From: Silene noctiflora | Taxonomy: Eukaryota > Streptophyta > Magnoliopsida > Caryophyllales > Caryophyllaceae | Length of the DNA: 20,979 nt | Reading direction: 5' to 3' | Assembly (NCBI GenBank): GCA_009801015.1 | Contig: VHZZ01001751.1 | Span: forward strand, 9,113-30,091 | Shown here: piece after piece, positions 8,531 to 18,830 of the stretch | How the letters are laid out: each line of letters opens with the position of its first letter | How positions within the stretch are numbered: position 1 is the stretch's first letter | The notes under the pieces: model-generated | Told to the model about the DNA's origin: nothing | Database searches by the model: none | What the model saw: only the letters and a program-made list of their open reading frames with translations | Program-made: the position numbers and the translations under genes

Positions 8531-8983
8531 AAAATTAATATCGAGTATAAAATGAATTATAATTCTCATAAATTTACCAAGTAATAACGAACATAATGAA
8601 TATTGACTTGTCAATGATGTAATTACTTGATAATCTATGAATTCTTAAGATAGGAGCATTAGGGAATTAATAAACAGAGTACATTATTGTTGAGATTTAA
8701 GACTAATTACGAGAAATGGTGATGATGTTGACAAATTATATAGTCAAAAGTGAACAAGATTTAGTTGTCCCTATAAGCTAGCTAAGCTAAACTATTAATA
8801 ATGGACAAATAAAATTGTGTACGTCTTATAATTGGATTAAATAGGCATGTGTCCAAGTCATACAGTTTTAGTTACTTTATGATTCAATTCAATTATTATT
8901 ATTATTTTTAGAAGCAACTATTCAATTATTTTGTATTCTGCAAATTACTAACGCAATTGCCGCAATCTTTGTTAATGTATTTA

Positions 8984-9190
8984 CCCCTTCGTTCTAATTA
9001 TTTGTTTACCTATTTTATTTTTTGGGTCTCAGTTTATTGTTTATCTTTTATTTTGGAAAAATACTTTGATGGACAATTTAATTTACCATACTCAATTTGG
9101 TCCACTTGTTAACCAAATATTTATTGTACCCTTGACTTTTCTTGGTCTTTGTGGCGAAATTAAATATAAACAAATGACGGGATCTTAGAG
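8984..9190. mobile_element. Degenerate Stowaway-like (Tc1/mariner) MITE
   Basis: The left end CCCCTTCGTTCTAATTATTT and the right end, read in reverse as CTCTAAGATCCCGTCATTTG, both fit the plant Stowaway terminal pattern CTCCCTCCGTCCCAATTATT. TA dinucleotides flank both ends (8982-8983 and 9191-9192), as expected for the family's TA duplication. The inner arms AATTATTTGTTTACC and AAATATAAACAAAT are complementary in large part. The 207-bp length is normal for the family. The termini have several substitutions, so the copy is old. Confidence 0.5.
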
Positions 9191-9509
9191 TACTTGGTAG
9201 TCAGAAGCTCATGAATTGACTTTTAAAAATAAATGTAACGTAATTAGAATGTCAACAAAGGCAAGACCTACTAGAGTACACGTACAATTATTCCCTCTCT
9301 TTTTTCTACTAGGTAATATGGGGTATATATATTCCGGTTTATAAATTATAATATTGATTTGACTTAATATTCAATATAATAAATACTTAGCAATTTTATC
9401 TATTACGTATAACGTCGGATTTATATGTTGGAAATATAATATCTATGGTGATTGCATGATTGGGATGGACCGATGGAGTAAATCATCAAATATTCAGTTT
9501 ACATGACTT
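9191..9509. other. Intergenic, with a possible orphan Stowaway end
   Basis: No gene was found. GGGATGGACCGATGGAGTA at 9462-9480 resembles the right end of a Stowaway element, but no matching left end is close by. Confidence 0.35.
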
Positions 9510-9512
9510 AAG

Positions 9513-9808
9513 GTATCGTTTGGTTGTAACTCTAAATGTGAGTGAATTGTTAAATCTCATGAATTGATAAAAATAGAGTTGTTTGGTTATCCAAAATCTC
9601 ATGATTTTCTTTTTCCTAAGAGTTGTCACTCCTCCATAATGGAGGAGTTTAATTGCCTAGCTCCTCCAAGGTAATTGGAAACGCATGTATTCATTTAACT
9701 TTGTCATGTCAACCAAGCGGAGGTTTAAGCAATTCACATGATTTCTTCAATTCATGGATTTTTGAAATTGATGAGAGATTAATTACGCCATGACAACCAA
9801 ACAACACC
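9513..9808. mobile_element. Tourist-like (PIF/Harbinger) MITE
   Basis: The left terminus GGTATCGTTTGGTTGTAAC and the inverted right terminus GGTGTTGTTTGGTTGTCAT agree at 15 of 19 positions and have the GTTTGG core typical of Tourist ends. The element is flanked by the direct trinucleotide TAA (9510-9512 and 9809-9811), the expected TWA target duplication. It is 296 bp long, non-coding and internally AT-rich. It should depend on a PIF/Harbinger transposase supplied elsewhere. Confidence 0.8.
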
Positions 9809-9931
9809 TAAAAATAGATAAAAGATGAGAAGGGTAAGGTGCAGTTAAGCTAAAAAAAGAGCTAAAAAAGATAGTTGAAACCTAAAGTTATGGAGCTGAA
9901 ATTTGAAGAGAAGAGGAATGATAATAAAAGC

Positions 9932-9946
9932 GGGATGGAGGGAGTA
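9932..9946. mobile_element. Orphan Stowaway-like terminus
   Basis: GGGATGGAGGGAGTA is a near-consensus right end of a Stowaway MITE. I could not find its left partner within the preceding few hundred bases. The Tourist element just upstream may have disrupted it. Confidence 0.4.
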
Positions 9947-10348
9947 ATATATTTCAACTCTCTGGTACTTGATTACAAAACTATGCGCATTATTCTTCAA
10001 GGCTTGGTACTCCTATATATTTTGTACACACAAAAAATAAATAAAAGAAATAAAAGTCAGTTTCAAAAAGGTGATGAATCATTGATAATGAATATGTTAA
10101 TAGTTTTAGTAATTAAGTTGCCAACTATATCTTGTTTCTATAGCAAAGTCATTCAGATATGACAAAGTATGTTGTAATGAAACTTGTTAACAAAAATAGA
10201 TACACACTACCTACGGACTAATTGATTGTTAAACTTAGTTTTCATGGCTACCTTTACAAGTTTGCATCATACAATTTCTTAATGAAACCAATTTTAAACG
10301 AAATACTTTATCATGGCAAATAGAGGGCCTAGCTCATTAGAGGTAGTC
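9947..10348. other. Intergenic, no feature recognised
   Basis: This is AT-rich DNA. The 95-codon open frame crossing it (from 9875) has no recognisable domain and looks like chance. Confidence 0.45.
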
Positions 10349-10363
10349 TTATATATATATATA
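10349..10363 (+). repeat. TA dinucleotide microsatellite abutting the assembly gap
   Basis: A TATATATATATATA run leads directly into the N block, so its true length is unknown. It may be part of the reason the assembly broke here. Confidence 0.85.
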
Positions 10364-10698
10364 NNNNNNNNNNNNNNNNNNNNNNNNNNNNNNNNNNNNN
10401 NNNNNNNNNNNNNNNNNNNNNNNNNNNNNNNNNNNNNNNNNNNNNNNNNNNNNNNNNNNNNNNNNNNNNNNNNNNNNNNNNNNNNNNNNNNNNNNNNNNN
10501 NNNNNNNNNNNNNNNNNNNNNNNNNNNNNNNNNNNNNNNNNNNNNNNNNNNNNNNNNNNNNNNNNNNNNNNNNNNNNNNNNNNNNNNNNNNNNNNNNNNN
10601 NNNNNNNNNNNNNNNNNNNNNNNNNNNNNNNNNNNNNNNNNNNNNNNNNNNNNNNNNNNNNNNNNNNNNNNNNNNNNNNNNNNNNNNNNNNNNNNNNN
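10364..10698. other. Assembly gap (335 N)
   Basis: There are 335 consecutive N. Nothing can be said about the content. The gap length may be an estimate. Confidence 0.99.
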
Positions 10699-10930
10699 GA
10701 GGTTAAGTAGTCTTGACCTAGTCGTTTTCCCGAGAGAGAGTGCTAGCTAGAATTCCAACTTTATGTTACGATCCAGTGACTAAGAGACAGTCTCTCATTC
10801 AGGTAGACAGTTTCTAAGAGGCGTAGGCCTCTCAAACAGTAACGAAGACATGCAAAGGTTTCCTCGGACCTGACAGAGATTGGCTCTCAATTGACCATGG
10901 TTAAAAACAAAAAGGGAAATTTGTATTATT
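10699..10930. other. Intergenic segment right of the gap
   Basis: The stretch has short local inverted motifs such as AGAGACAGTCTCT (10784-10796) and AGGCGTAGGCCT. No gene or element could be assigned. Confidence 0.4.
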
Positions 10931-10938
10931 AACTTATA

Positions 10939-11025
10939 CTCCCTCCATCTTATTCATTTATTTACCTTTTTCTTATTTTTTATAAGGATTTTTTATAAAG
11001 ATAAACAAATAACTTGATAGATGAG
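10939..11025. mobile_element. Very short Stowaway-like foldback MITE
   Basis: The left end CTCCCTCCATCTTATTCATT is a good Stowaway terminus. The right end, in reverse, reads CTCATCTATCAAGTTATTTG, and the similarity continues inward (TTATTTACC against TTGTTTATC). TA flanks both sides (10937-10938 and 11026-11027). At 87 bp it is almost only two arms. Confidence 0.55.
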
Positions 11026-11116
11026 TAGTTTATATCGTTTTGCATCTCATTGCATGTACATATCATATCTGGTTCAATCCAAATTAGCCTTTCTTAATTG
11101 TCTAGGTATCCATGCA

Positions 11117-11250
11117 GATATGCCAACTATCTTAGTTGGTAAAGTTCTGACAAATAATGCTCAACTATTTATGATCTGGGTTCAAATCCGGTCAGCAATA
11201 AAAATCGCTCTCGTGAGTGGTGACTCTGGCCTTTTGACCAAAAAACTAAC
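11117..11250 (+). mobile_element. tRNA-derived SINE-like element
   Basis: An A box, TATCTTAGTTGG (11128-11139), is followed by a well-formed B box, GGTTCAAATCC (11179-11189), about 40 bp downstream, the spacing of a pol III internal promoter. The head is tRNA-like and the tail ends near GACCAAAAAAC. The tRNA-like part could not fold into a complete cloverleaf with an acceptor stem and CCA-adjacent end, so a functional tRNA gene is unlikely. Limits are approximate. Confidence 0.6.
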
Positions 11251-12253
11251 TAGGTATACATTGAGTGTTCCTATACTACTAATATAGAGTACTGTCTTGT
11301 AATTAGGTCATGTAGAATATCAATTAAGAGCATATCCATTAAAATAAAGCTCCATTACCTAATCAACGCATGAGAACTGAAAGTTAATGGTTTCATACAT
11401 TATTTTCTTAAATAAGACAAATTTTAATATTGGACTATATATAATGTTTTTTTTCCCCTTTGTGCTATGAGATAAATCTGACTTTAAGCAAACTTGTTTA
11501 ACGTGATTATAACCAATTGTCAAAACGCATGGTTATATGGTCACCACATTCTGATTTAGTGCTAGATAGGTTACCCCGAAAGGAACGTCCCTACTTCCTA
11601 TTTCAAAGAATTGGACTCGTCTATATTTCACACTCGATGCATGAAAATGATGTTTTCTTTTCTTGACCTTACCCACCCTTTTTAAATAAAATCTTAATCA
11701 CCAACTTACGATGATGTTGGTAATAACGGTCCCATGATCGAGATTGATCATATATGTTTTGCCAATTTCCGAGTTCTTGACTTAGTGATTATGACAATTG
11801 TTTTTTTTCCATGAGATGAAGCTAAGGCGGGCCGACGCAAGTTAAGTACTAAAGCCTATATAATTGGTAACACAGATGCCTTGATGAACAATGTGAGTCG
11901 TCATCAAAGATTGGATCCCGTGTGAGATACCGTGATGCTCATGACCTGGTCATTAAGAGGGAATAACAATAATAATCTTCAACTAGACGATGACCACTCA
12001 TTCTATCAAAATTATATCGTTCTCATTCGTTTTAATAGAAGGAGCAGAGTTGTTATTTTACCCTTATTTCGTAAATCATTTCTAAAATAAAACTAATGTA
12101 TGAAAAGAAAAGTAGATCAATAGAGTGAATATAGAGAATAATTAAACAATAAACAGTTTAATTAGATTGTATGATTTTATATAACTACTTTCTTTTTTTA
12201 TGAAAAAAAAGAAAAGAAATTGTCCAACAACATGTAATCTAATTAATAATTCT
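11251..12253. other. Intergenic, no feature recognised
   Basis: No open frame of interest, transposon terminus or RNA gene could be supported in this AT-rich kilobase. Confidence 0.45.
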
Positions 12254-12300
12254 TGTGTAAGGCGGTTCTGCACTATAAATTAGTGTAAAACCACCTCACA
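12254..12300. repeat. Hairpin-forming foldback
   Basis: TGTGTAAGGCGGTTCTGCACT (12254-12274) and AGTGTAAAACCACCTCACA (12282-12300) pair imperfectly around a 7-nt loop. The arms share the GGNGGTTNT core with the foldback at 7566-7602. It is probably a MITE or its remnant. Confidence 0.5.
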
Positions 12301-13216
12301 TTTTACCTAAACACCTTTCCATAACTTCTCTTATAAACTACCCATGTTTTGTAAAGAGTATGTATATTTTGTCTTTAATGAATAATTTACAGTAATTTAA
12401 TTTTAAAAACCGTTTTATAGGAGACCAACTCCAATCTAATAATGTATTTCAAAGGTTCAACCTTTTGACGCTTGAATACAAAACAATCCTATCAAAGGAG
12501 TAAGGGGCAAGCTAAGAGAAATGACAAAAGAATGAAAACTACAAAAACCTAAGAAAAATTATCAACTTATGAATGTACGTAGCTTAGACTAGTAGCCAAA
12601 ACAGAAACAATCCTACATGTGTGATGTGATGCGCACAATGATATACATTAAAAGTATTAATTACAAACAATTAGACAAGTGAGCAAGGAAGAATACTTCA
12701 TGATTGTTGTTCAGAAAAGGATGCCTTACTTTAGTTGGAGCATATATAATACGTATAGAAATGCAAGTCCACCAATTGTGACAAGTATATATTTCGAGAA
12801 ATTCTTGTGTCTTTCAGGAGGACCGTAAATTTATTTGATGGATTGTCTTTAAGTGTAACGAGAACGGTCCTTATAGAGAACACGAGAATTTTTCATATAT
12901 TTCATACTTTTCCATAATAGTGTAATTAGATCACAATGCCTCATTAGTAGGTGCTTTGCCTCAATGTTGGGTGGGTTGATGTGTGATGAGTTTTGCAAGA
13001 CTTTGCATCAATGGATGACATGTAAAGCCATCACTAGGTTGAATGTCCTAATCATGCAATGGGTTGTTATAAATTAATTCCACTATTAGATCATTTGGGA
13101 CGGTCATTATTAGAGGCTATAATATAGTTTGGAATGACTTTTTGGATCATAATCTCGAATTACTTTAAAATTTATTGGTAATTGTCTTAATATATCCTCG
13201 TGGATTGCTTAGCTGA
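12301..13216. other. Intergenic, no feature recognised
   Basis: I see nothing that I can assign here on either strand. Confidence 0.45.
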
Positions 13217-13484
13217 TTAGGCCATGTTCTTTAGAGTGGAATGAATCTGAACTGAACTTAATTGAGTTGAAGTGAGCTTAACTGAATTGAAATTTGCTTA
13301 GATGAATAGAGATGAAATAAGTTGAGCTGAACTAAAGTCAGCTGAATGAGAGTTGAAATTAAGTCAAATAGAACATGGCCTAAGATAAATAGAGCTTAAA
13401 TAAGTTGAACTCAACTAAAGTGAGCTGAATTGCGATGAGCTGAATGAGAGTTGAAATTAAGCCGAAAAGAACGGATCAAGCCTA
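13217..13484. mobile_element. MITE with perfect 14-bp terminal inverted repeats and a partial tandem copy
   Basis: TTAGGCCATGTTCT (13217-13230) is perfectly inverted as AGAACATGGCCTAA (13370-13383), giving a 167-bp unit. The right part (from about 13298) is then repeated directly at 13380-13484; both copies share the stretch AGCTGAATGAGAGTTGAAAT, and the second terminus is decayed to AAGAACGGATCAAGCCTA. The interior is a simple GA/TGA-rich pattern of GAGCTGAA-like words. The GGCCATGTTC ends suggest a PIF/Harbinger or hAT type, but no clear target duplication is visible. Confidence 0.6.
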
Positions 13485-13655
13485 CAACATAACTTAAAAT
13501 TGATGACTTTTTAATGTGAACTCAGTAATATGATAACTATTTGTTCAAAGACTATGCTTTGTAAAGTCGTCGTCGGTTTATTATTGTAAGATTGAATAAT
13601 CCCCTAAATTGGGTGTTCAGTATTCATTCATATTTACATGTAATTACCAACTCTA

Positions 13656-13762
13656 ATCGGCTTAATTTCAGCTCTCATTCAACTTATTTTAGCTCACTTT
13701 AATTTAGTTCAACTTTGTTCATCTTAACAATTTTCAATTTAATTCAGCTCATGTAGCTCAAT
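13656..13762. repeat. Inverted copy of the neighbouring MITE interior
   Basis: The segment from GGCTTAATTTCAGCTCTCAT onward is the reverse complement, with modest divergence, of 13399-13464. About 60 bases of each arm can pair. The 190-bp spacer (13485-13655) shows no feature. A transcript through the region could form a long hairpin. Confidence 0.6.
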
Positions 13763-14599
13763 TCACGCAAAGGGTCGAATGTTAAATAATAATTTTTTGG
13801 CAAAAGTAGAACTTGAAACTAGGTGAAGATAACTTTGAAGTGAGCATAAATTGGTGTTGACAACATCAATACCTAAGTTTGGGGGAAAATCCAAACAAAT
13901 TCCAGCAAATACCCGTGCAAGTTGGTCAAAAACATAAACAAAAACACATACAAAATGTGAAACACTAAAGTCCAAATTCCCAACGAAATTGATAGAGATC
14001 AAAACAGTAGCAGCCAAGCACCATATAACCGTTTCAGAAGAGGTGTGTATGAGAACACGCATGAACGTATCCAAAAGGTTGTAACCATAAATCAAACTCG
14101 TTTTTTATATGATTATTCCCGTTTCAATTATTTATTTATTTTTGATTAAAATAATTTTTTTTTTTTTAATATAAAAAGTAAATAAATGACAGAAACAATG
14201 ACGTATTATTTTTGTACGCAAATTCGGAAGAGAGACAATAGATTTAAAACAAAAAATGCACGCACATTGTGAGGCAATCTTTTGTTTTTTCAATTGTCCA
14301 CCATTAAAGTGGGGGCACACCCTTGTTTTCTCGTGATTTCGGAGATTTCAGGTTCCTATACAACAAGTGCAATTAGTGCTTGGCCTCAGCTTTTTTGGAC
14401 TTTTTCTAATCATGTTCATTTTCTGTTTTGGTCCTTACAATAATTAAAATAAGAATAAATAATCATATTTCGTCCATTTTTATCTTTTTGTGGGGTAATC
14501 GTACCCCATATTGGAAGTGTGAACTCCAAGTTCAACCTCAATCTCCAAGCGCCCAACCCCACTGTCTCCTTGCAACTTTATCCATAAACCACTTCTTCT
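13763..14599. other. Intergenic, no feature recognised
   Basis: There is a minus-strand 110-codon open frame (13763-14095), but it has no recognisable domain and no splice partner. Long T and A runs (14153-14168) are the only other notable points. Confidence 0.4.
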
Positions 14600-14643
14600 T
14601 TTAATGCCAATATATGAATCATTTAATGCCAATACATGAATCA
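14600..14643 (+). repeat. 22-bp tandem duplication
   Basis: TTTAATGCCAATATATGAATCA (14600-14621) is followed by a copy with a single T-to-C change (14622-14643). Confidence 0.85.
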
Positions 14644-15004
14644 AGCGTGTTTGGTGGGAATTCGAGCCAGTTAGAATTACTAAGGTTATAAATTTATTCT
14701 TTATGAGTTTTAATAATATTTGATAAATAAAATAATTCACATCTTAAATTAATTGATTAAAAGATACTCTTTTTTTTTTTTTTTTGTAATTTAATTATAT
14801 ACATATTCATAAGAGCTACACAAATCTCATAGAAGGAGCACATAAGTATTTTCTAGGAAGTAGCTTTTTTATCACATATTTAAGACTTCTTTTAACACCA
14901 CCTCCTCCATGAAATATTTTTGATATTGGACAACCTAATATGTTAAATGTTTTCATACAAAGTGTATATCATTCAGTTTAATCCGAATTTAAAACAGGTG
15001 CATG

Positions 15005-15068
15005 TTTAAGACTTGAACCCGACATCTCTGGTTAAAGTAAAACAACCTCTCGCCGGTATCCAAATGTT
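15005..15068 (-). mobile_element. tRNA-related SINE-like body, minus strand
   Basis: The minus strand shows GATACCGGCGAGAGG (15061-15047), an A-box-like stretch, then AACCAGAGATGTCGGGTTCA and on through AGTC to 15010. The B box GGGTTCAAGTC is at 15020-15010. The order and spacing are those of a tRNA-derived pol III promoter. Tail and ends are not resolved. Confidence 0.42.
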
Positions 15069-15291
15069 TATAATTAAAAAAACAAACAAAAAATAGTAAA
15101 ACTATAGTCAATAGTAGTATCCAAAATTGAAATTTGATTCATGTCTAATCAACCTTTTTTTTCCTGATTTCATCAGTCAATTTATCACTGATCACTTCTA
15201 GACAATTTACTTTTACCTTTTCTCCATACCCCCCAAAAAAAAAAAACTAAAAACAAGAAACACTAAACTAAAATCTATTTAATTAGTAGAA

Positions 15292-15549
15292 TCAAGAAAT
15301 AAGAGCATGAATGGTTGCCATCTTAGGTGATTTACAAACAGGACAAGCATTAAGAAGATCATCACATACTTTACAACTACACATATGCCTGCAAGGCAAC
15401 ATCAATACGCTCGCATTTCTTGTATTACATACTTTGCAAAACGCCATTTTTGTTGTTTCCCCTGTTTCTTCGATTTGATTCTTGTTTTCAGACACTTTGC
15501 AACATGATTCAACATCGTTGATGTCATTCGAAGACGATGACGAACAAAC

Positions 15550-15584
<35 letters not shown>

Positions 15585-16451
15585 GAAGTTGTTCGAGTGT
15601 GTTTTTCAATGAAAACACCATTGCTTCATTTTGCGCGGAAATTCTTTGCCATGTTTGGTTTTCCATCTCCATTTTTCGTACAACTTCTTCTAATTCCATT
15701 GTTTTCTTGGCCGCTTCCGCGATTTCATCATCCTTTTGTCTTAATAATTGCACTGCCTTTACTTCTAATTTCCTGATTATTGCTCCTAATTGTTGCTTCC
15801 TTTGTTCTTGCAATGCCAATTTTAACCATTCATTCTGTAAAATAATCAAAATTACAACCAAGGTTAATAATTAATCAAATGACAATTAGTAAAAAAGAGG
15901 ATTAACCCATTAAAATTGAGCCAAAAGGGTACTCAAATATGTAATTTTTGTTTATAACAAACCTGTAATTCAACATATCTGTCCATCTCCTGTCTCTGTT
16001 TCTCAAGTTGTAGAGACAAACTTTGCGAAAAATTCATCGTAAAATGATTATCGCCCTCGCTAGTTGTCGTACTGGCAGTTGTTGCGGTGGTCGTCGGTGT
16101 TGCTAGGGTGGCTAAAACTTTCGGCTTTTTCAACGGTTGCGTAGGCACAAAACTACCATCGTTCACAAAAGAATTTCCCCGTTTCATATTTTGAAGATGA
16201 ACCATATACAGTTGTTGCTGTCGTCGCTGTTGTTGTTGTTGTTGTTGTTGTAGTAGTAATTGTTGTTGTCGTTGGAATTGTTGTTGTTGAACAAATTTCT
16301 GTTGCGAATCGAAATCATTAAACCCGCATTCATGCTGCACAAAATTATTGTTGTTGTCGTTTATTAAGAAATTGTTCGCCATGGAAAAATAATCTTGAGA
16401 TGATATTGGCAACTCAATATTTTGAGGATATATATTTGCTTGAATTACCAT
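15292..16451 (-). CDS. RING E3 ubiquitin-protein ligase of the BOI/BRG (SBP1-like) family, two exons
   Basis: Exon 1 is 16451-15963 (163 codons) and exon 2 is 15834-15292 (180 codons plus TGA), joined in phase 0 to give 343 residues, a normal family length. The N-terminus MVIQANIYPQNIEL fits the start of BOI-type proteins. Next come Gln-rich residues 50-80, a KKPK basic patch near 108-111, and an acidic/basic coiled coil (about 145-246) containing NEAMVFSLKNTLEQL. A run of 12 Gln (247-258) follows, then a C-terminal RING at 296-330. RING ligands are C296, C299, C311, H313, C317, C320, C327 and C330, with the spacing C-x2-C-x11-C-x-H-x3-C-x2-C-x6-C-x2-C of IAP-type RINGs. Arabidopsis BOI and BRG proteins are E3 ligases that bind the MYB factor BOS1 and DELLA proteins and affect stress, cell death and gibberellin responses. 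Partners here are inferred only by family. Confidence 0.93.
15835..15962 (-). other. Intron of the RING E3 ligase gene (128 bp)
   Basis: On the minus strand the junctions are TTACAG|GTTTGT and TTACAG|AATGAATGG, a GT-AG intron. Splicing joins VELQ to NEWLKL in phase 0. Without splicing the first frame ends within the intron. Confidence 0.92.
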
Positions 16452-16633
16452 TTTCTTTTATATTGAACGATGTATTAAAAGAACACTCTATAAACACAGA
16501 AACTTTGGAGAGACGGAACGAGGGAGAAGGCAAGAAATGTTGAGAAATTAGAGAGAAAAAAGGCTTTAAGTTTGTAGGTTTATAAGGAACACACAATGAA
16601 TGAAGAGCAGAGAAAAAGGCTTTAGCTTTGCCC

Positions 16634-16641
16634 TTTATATA
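16634..16641 (-). promoter_or_regulatory. Candidate TATA box of the RING E3 ligase gene
   Basis: The minus strand reads TTATATAAAGGGC here, 183 bp upstream of the ATG. A second candidate, TTATAAAC, is at 16585-16578. Between them and the ATG lies a CT-rich leader (16500-16560, minus strand), typical of plant 5' UTRs. The nearer box would place the start just upstream of that leader. Confidence 0.45.
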
Positions 16642-17753
16642 ATAAGTGCATATCTTATGTTATGTATGAACGTGAAGGTTACAACTCATGCGACCATCAG
16701 ATTGGAAATTTGGAATTACTCGTATTATATTATACTATTTAATATTATTTAATTAAGGAATATGATATTAAACAGATTTGATTGATTTTAATATTTGTTA
16801 ATTAATTGACAAGTAACTGCAATTTTTAAGGAAATGGAAGGCTCTAGGAATAAGTAGGATTCTACAATTTAAATTTACCTCATTTACTCCTATGTAATTT
16901 CCGTTTTTTATTCAAAATAAATAAAAATAAAAGTTTTCTATGATTTTGAAAATTGTGTGGAATTTTACAGTTGGAGAAGTTTATTATTAATGGGAAATTA
17001 AGCCAAAGAATAGCAATAAAGAGTGCGTGGTAAGTTGGTAACTGGTGAAAGAAAAGAACGTACGTAAACATGCAGAATTTTATGACTAAAGTATCGGATC
17101 AGAGAATAGCAATAATTCATTGATTTACAGCAATGCTGCATGCTACATCACAGATTCAATCACAGAGGTTGACATCTAATTTGTAATTTTATGCTTTAAT
17201 TACTCTTCTACTCCGTTTCCTATATGGAGTATCATTCAATTTTGATTTCTGTTCAAGAAAAAACAAATGATATAAACTTTTGGTTTGTGTTTTGCCAAAA
17301 TTGATTCTCATAGATTATCACTAACTTTTACTCCATATATGATGCATATTGTGAGATAAGCTGGACTGCCTAACATCTTGTGAATTTTTAGTAGACCTAA
17401 GAAAATAAGCCAAAATTCGGAAAAATAACGATTGAAAATATCTGATATGATATTCAAGTTAAAGACACGATATGAGTAACTTGGGTAGTACATGAAATCC
17501 GATTCAATCTAAATCTAACTGGGAATAAAAACGACTTCGATATACATACCCGGAAGATATATACCCAAACTTGAATATTCTTAACTGAAAGTGCACCGAA
17601 TTTGATATACTCGAACAATACTCCAACTTTAGGAGTAACTCACCTAAACTCTTATTATTTGACACGGTCCATGCACGACTCGAATTAGTATAACTCAAAA
17701 GTGACTAACCGAAATAAACTCTACCGAAATCGAGTTGAAACCGAAACAAAGAT
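16642..17753. other. Upstream/intergenic region of the RING ligase gene
   Basis: This is AT-rich DNA. ACTCCGTTTCCTATATGGAGT (17210-17230) forms a small hairpin. No gene or transposon end could be supported. Confidence 0.4.
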
Positions 17754-17851
17754 TAACCCTTTTAATTGAATTGAACCGATTCAACCTAATCCGAGAACGA
17801 GCTAAATTACCGGTTTGGCAAGTCTAATTTTTAGTAACCCTTTTAATTGAA
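17754..17851 (+). repeat. 17-bp direct repeat pair
   Basis: TAACCCTTTTAATTGAA occurs at 17754-17770 and 17835-17851, exact in both. The spacer contains CGA-rich words (AACCGATTC, CCGAGAACGAGC) like those of the preceding 200 bp. The pair could be a duplication border; no element was recognised. Confidence 0.6.
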
Positions 17852-18628
17852 ATCATTGGCTTTATGGTATAAAAAATTTTCAAGGCTGAAGCAACATGGG
17901 TCGTAAAATACCTTATTTATATTTTTAAAATTTGCACTCATTGATATTTAATATTTTATTTCATTGTATTTTGATATGAAACAAAAAATTGAAATGTAAA
18001 TATCATAAAAAAAAATTAAGTTAAGTTGTGATTGTTTTTTAATGAAGTTGTGATTGTCAAGTTATTCTCTATTGTGCTAATTATTGCATTACTGAAAAAT
18101 TTAACAACTTATAGTTTAAATACCAATTTTATTTTATTTTAATAAAAAAATCATAATTATGAATTTAGTTAAAAGAAAGTTTAATTATAACAATATATTT
18201 ATTAAAAAAATAATAATGTAATGAAAGAAAGTTTTACTTATTACCTTATTTAGCTAGATATCTTTAGGTGAAAGTTTTTATTCGTTTCGTTGTAAGGGGG
18301 ATTACTTAATTCTCCTTATTAATTTTCAATTTCAAGTTTTTTTTTCCTCAAAGCAAAATACAGTCATAAAAAATGTGAACAATTAATGAGGTACCAATTT
18401 ATATAAGTATATATACTACAAATAAAAATTTCTATATACCTTGCATGTATTGCCTGGTATCTAAACAAGTCGAACCATTATTTGAATAGTTTATTTAGCA
18501 TTAAAACTACTTAAAATGGCTTCAATTATTCATGAGAATGAAAATCTTATTAATTAAGATTTGACCCTAAATTAAGAGAGTTTCAAAAATGAACATTACT
18601 TCGTACAGTCGAGAAAAAAAATTATACA
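17852..18628. other. Intergenic, no feature recognised
   Basis: The stretch is very AT-rich with homopolymer runs. No coding potential or repeat end could be supported. Confidence 0.45.
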
Positions 18629-18830
18629 TCTGATGTATTACATCAGACTCCATATTTATTTGAGTTTTTGTATATTTTTTTGAGCTTATATGTAATATTT
18701 TTGAGTTATATTGGTAATTTTTTTTAGTTTTATGTTTACAAGAATTAACTTTAAAACACTATAATAAAACTCATAATATTTAAAACAAAACTCAAAAACT
18801 TTATCTTGCTCAAAAAATATATCATTACAT
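18629..18830. repeat. Perfect 19-bp palindrome followed by an AT-rich imperfect foldback
   Basis: TCTGATGTATTACATCAGA (18629-18647) is palindromic around its central T. Further on, TATATTTTTTTGAGC (18671-18685) is inverted as GCTCAAAAAATATA (18809-18822), and TGAGTTTTTG (18661-18670) as CAAAAACT-type sequence near 18793. It may be a decayed MITE, but low complexity weakens the case. Confidence 0.35.

Noticed and set aside
9875-10162. 95-codon plus-strand open frame
   Set aside because: It starts inside transposon debris, overlaps a Stowaway terminus and has no domain.
10313-10750. 145-codon open frame across the N block
   Set aside because: Almost all of it is undetermined sequence; the frame exists only because N cannot contain a stop.
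11128-11189. Possible functional tRNA gene
   Set aside because: A and B boxes are good, but no paired acceptor stem or proper anticodon arm could be formed; SINE is the better call.
15537-15776. Plus-strand open frame with a poly-Val run
   Set aside because: It is the antisense shadow of the CAA repeat and coiled-coil codons of the RING ligase exon 2.
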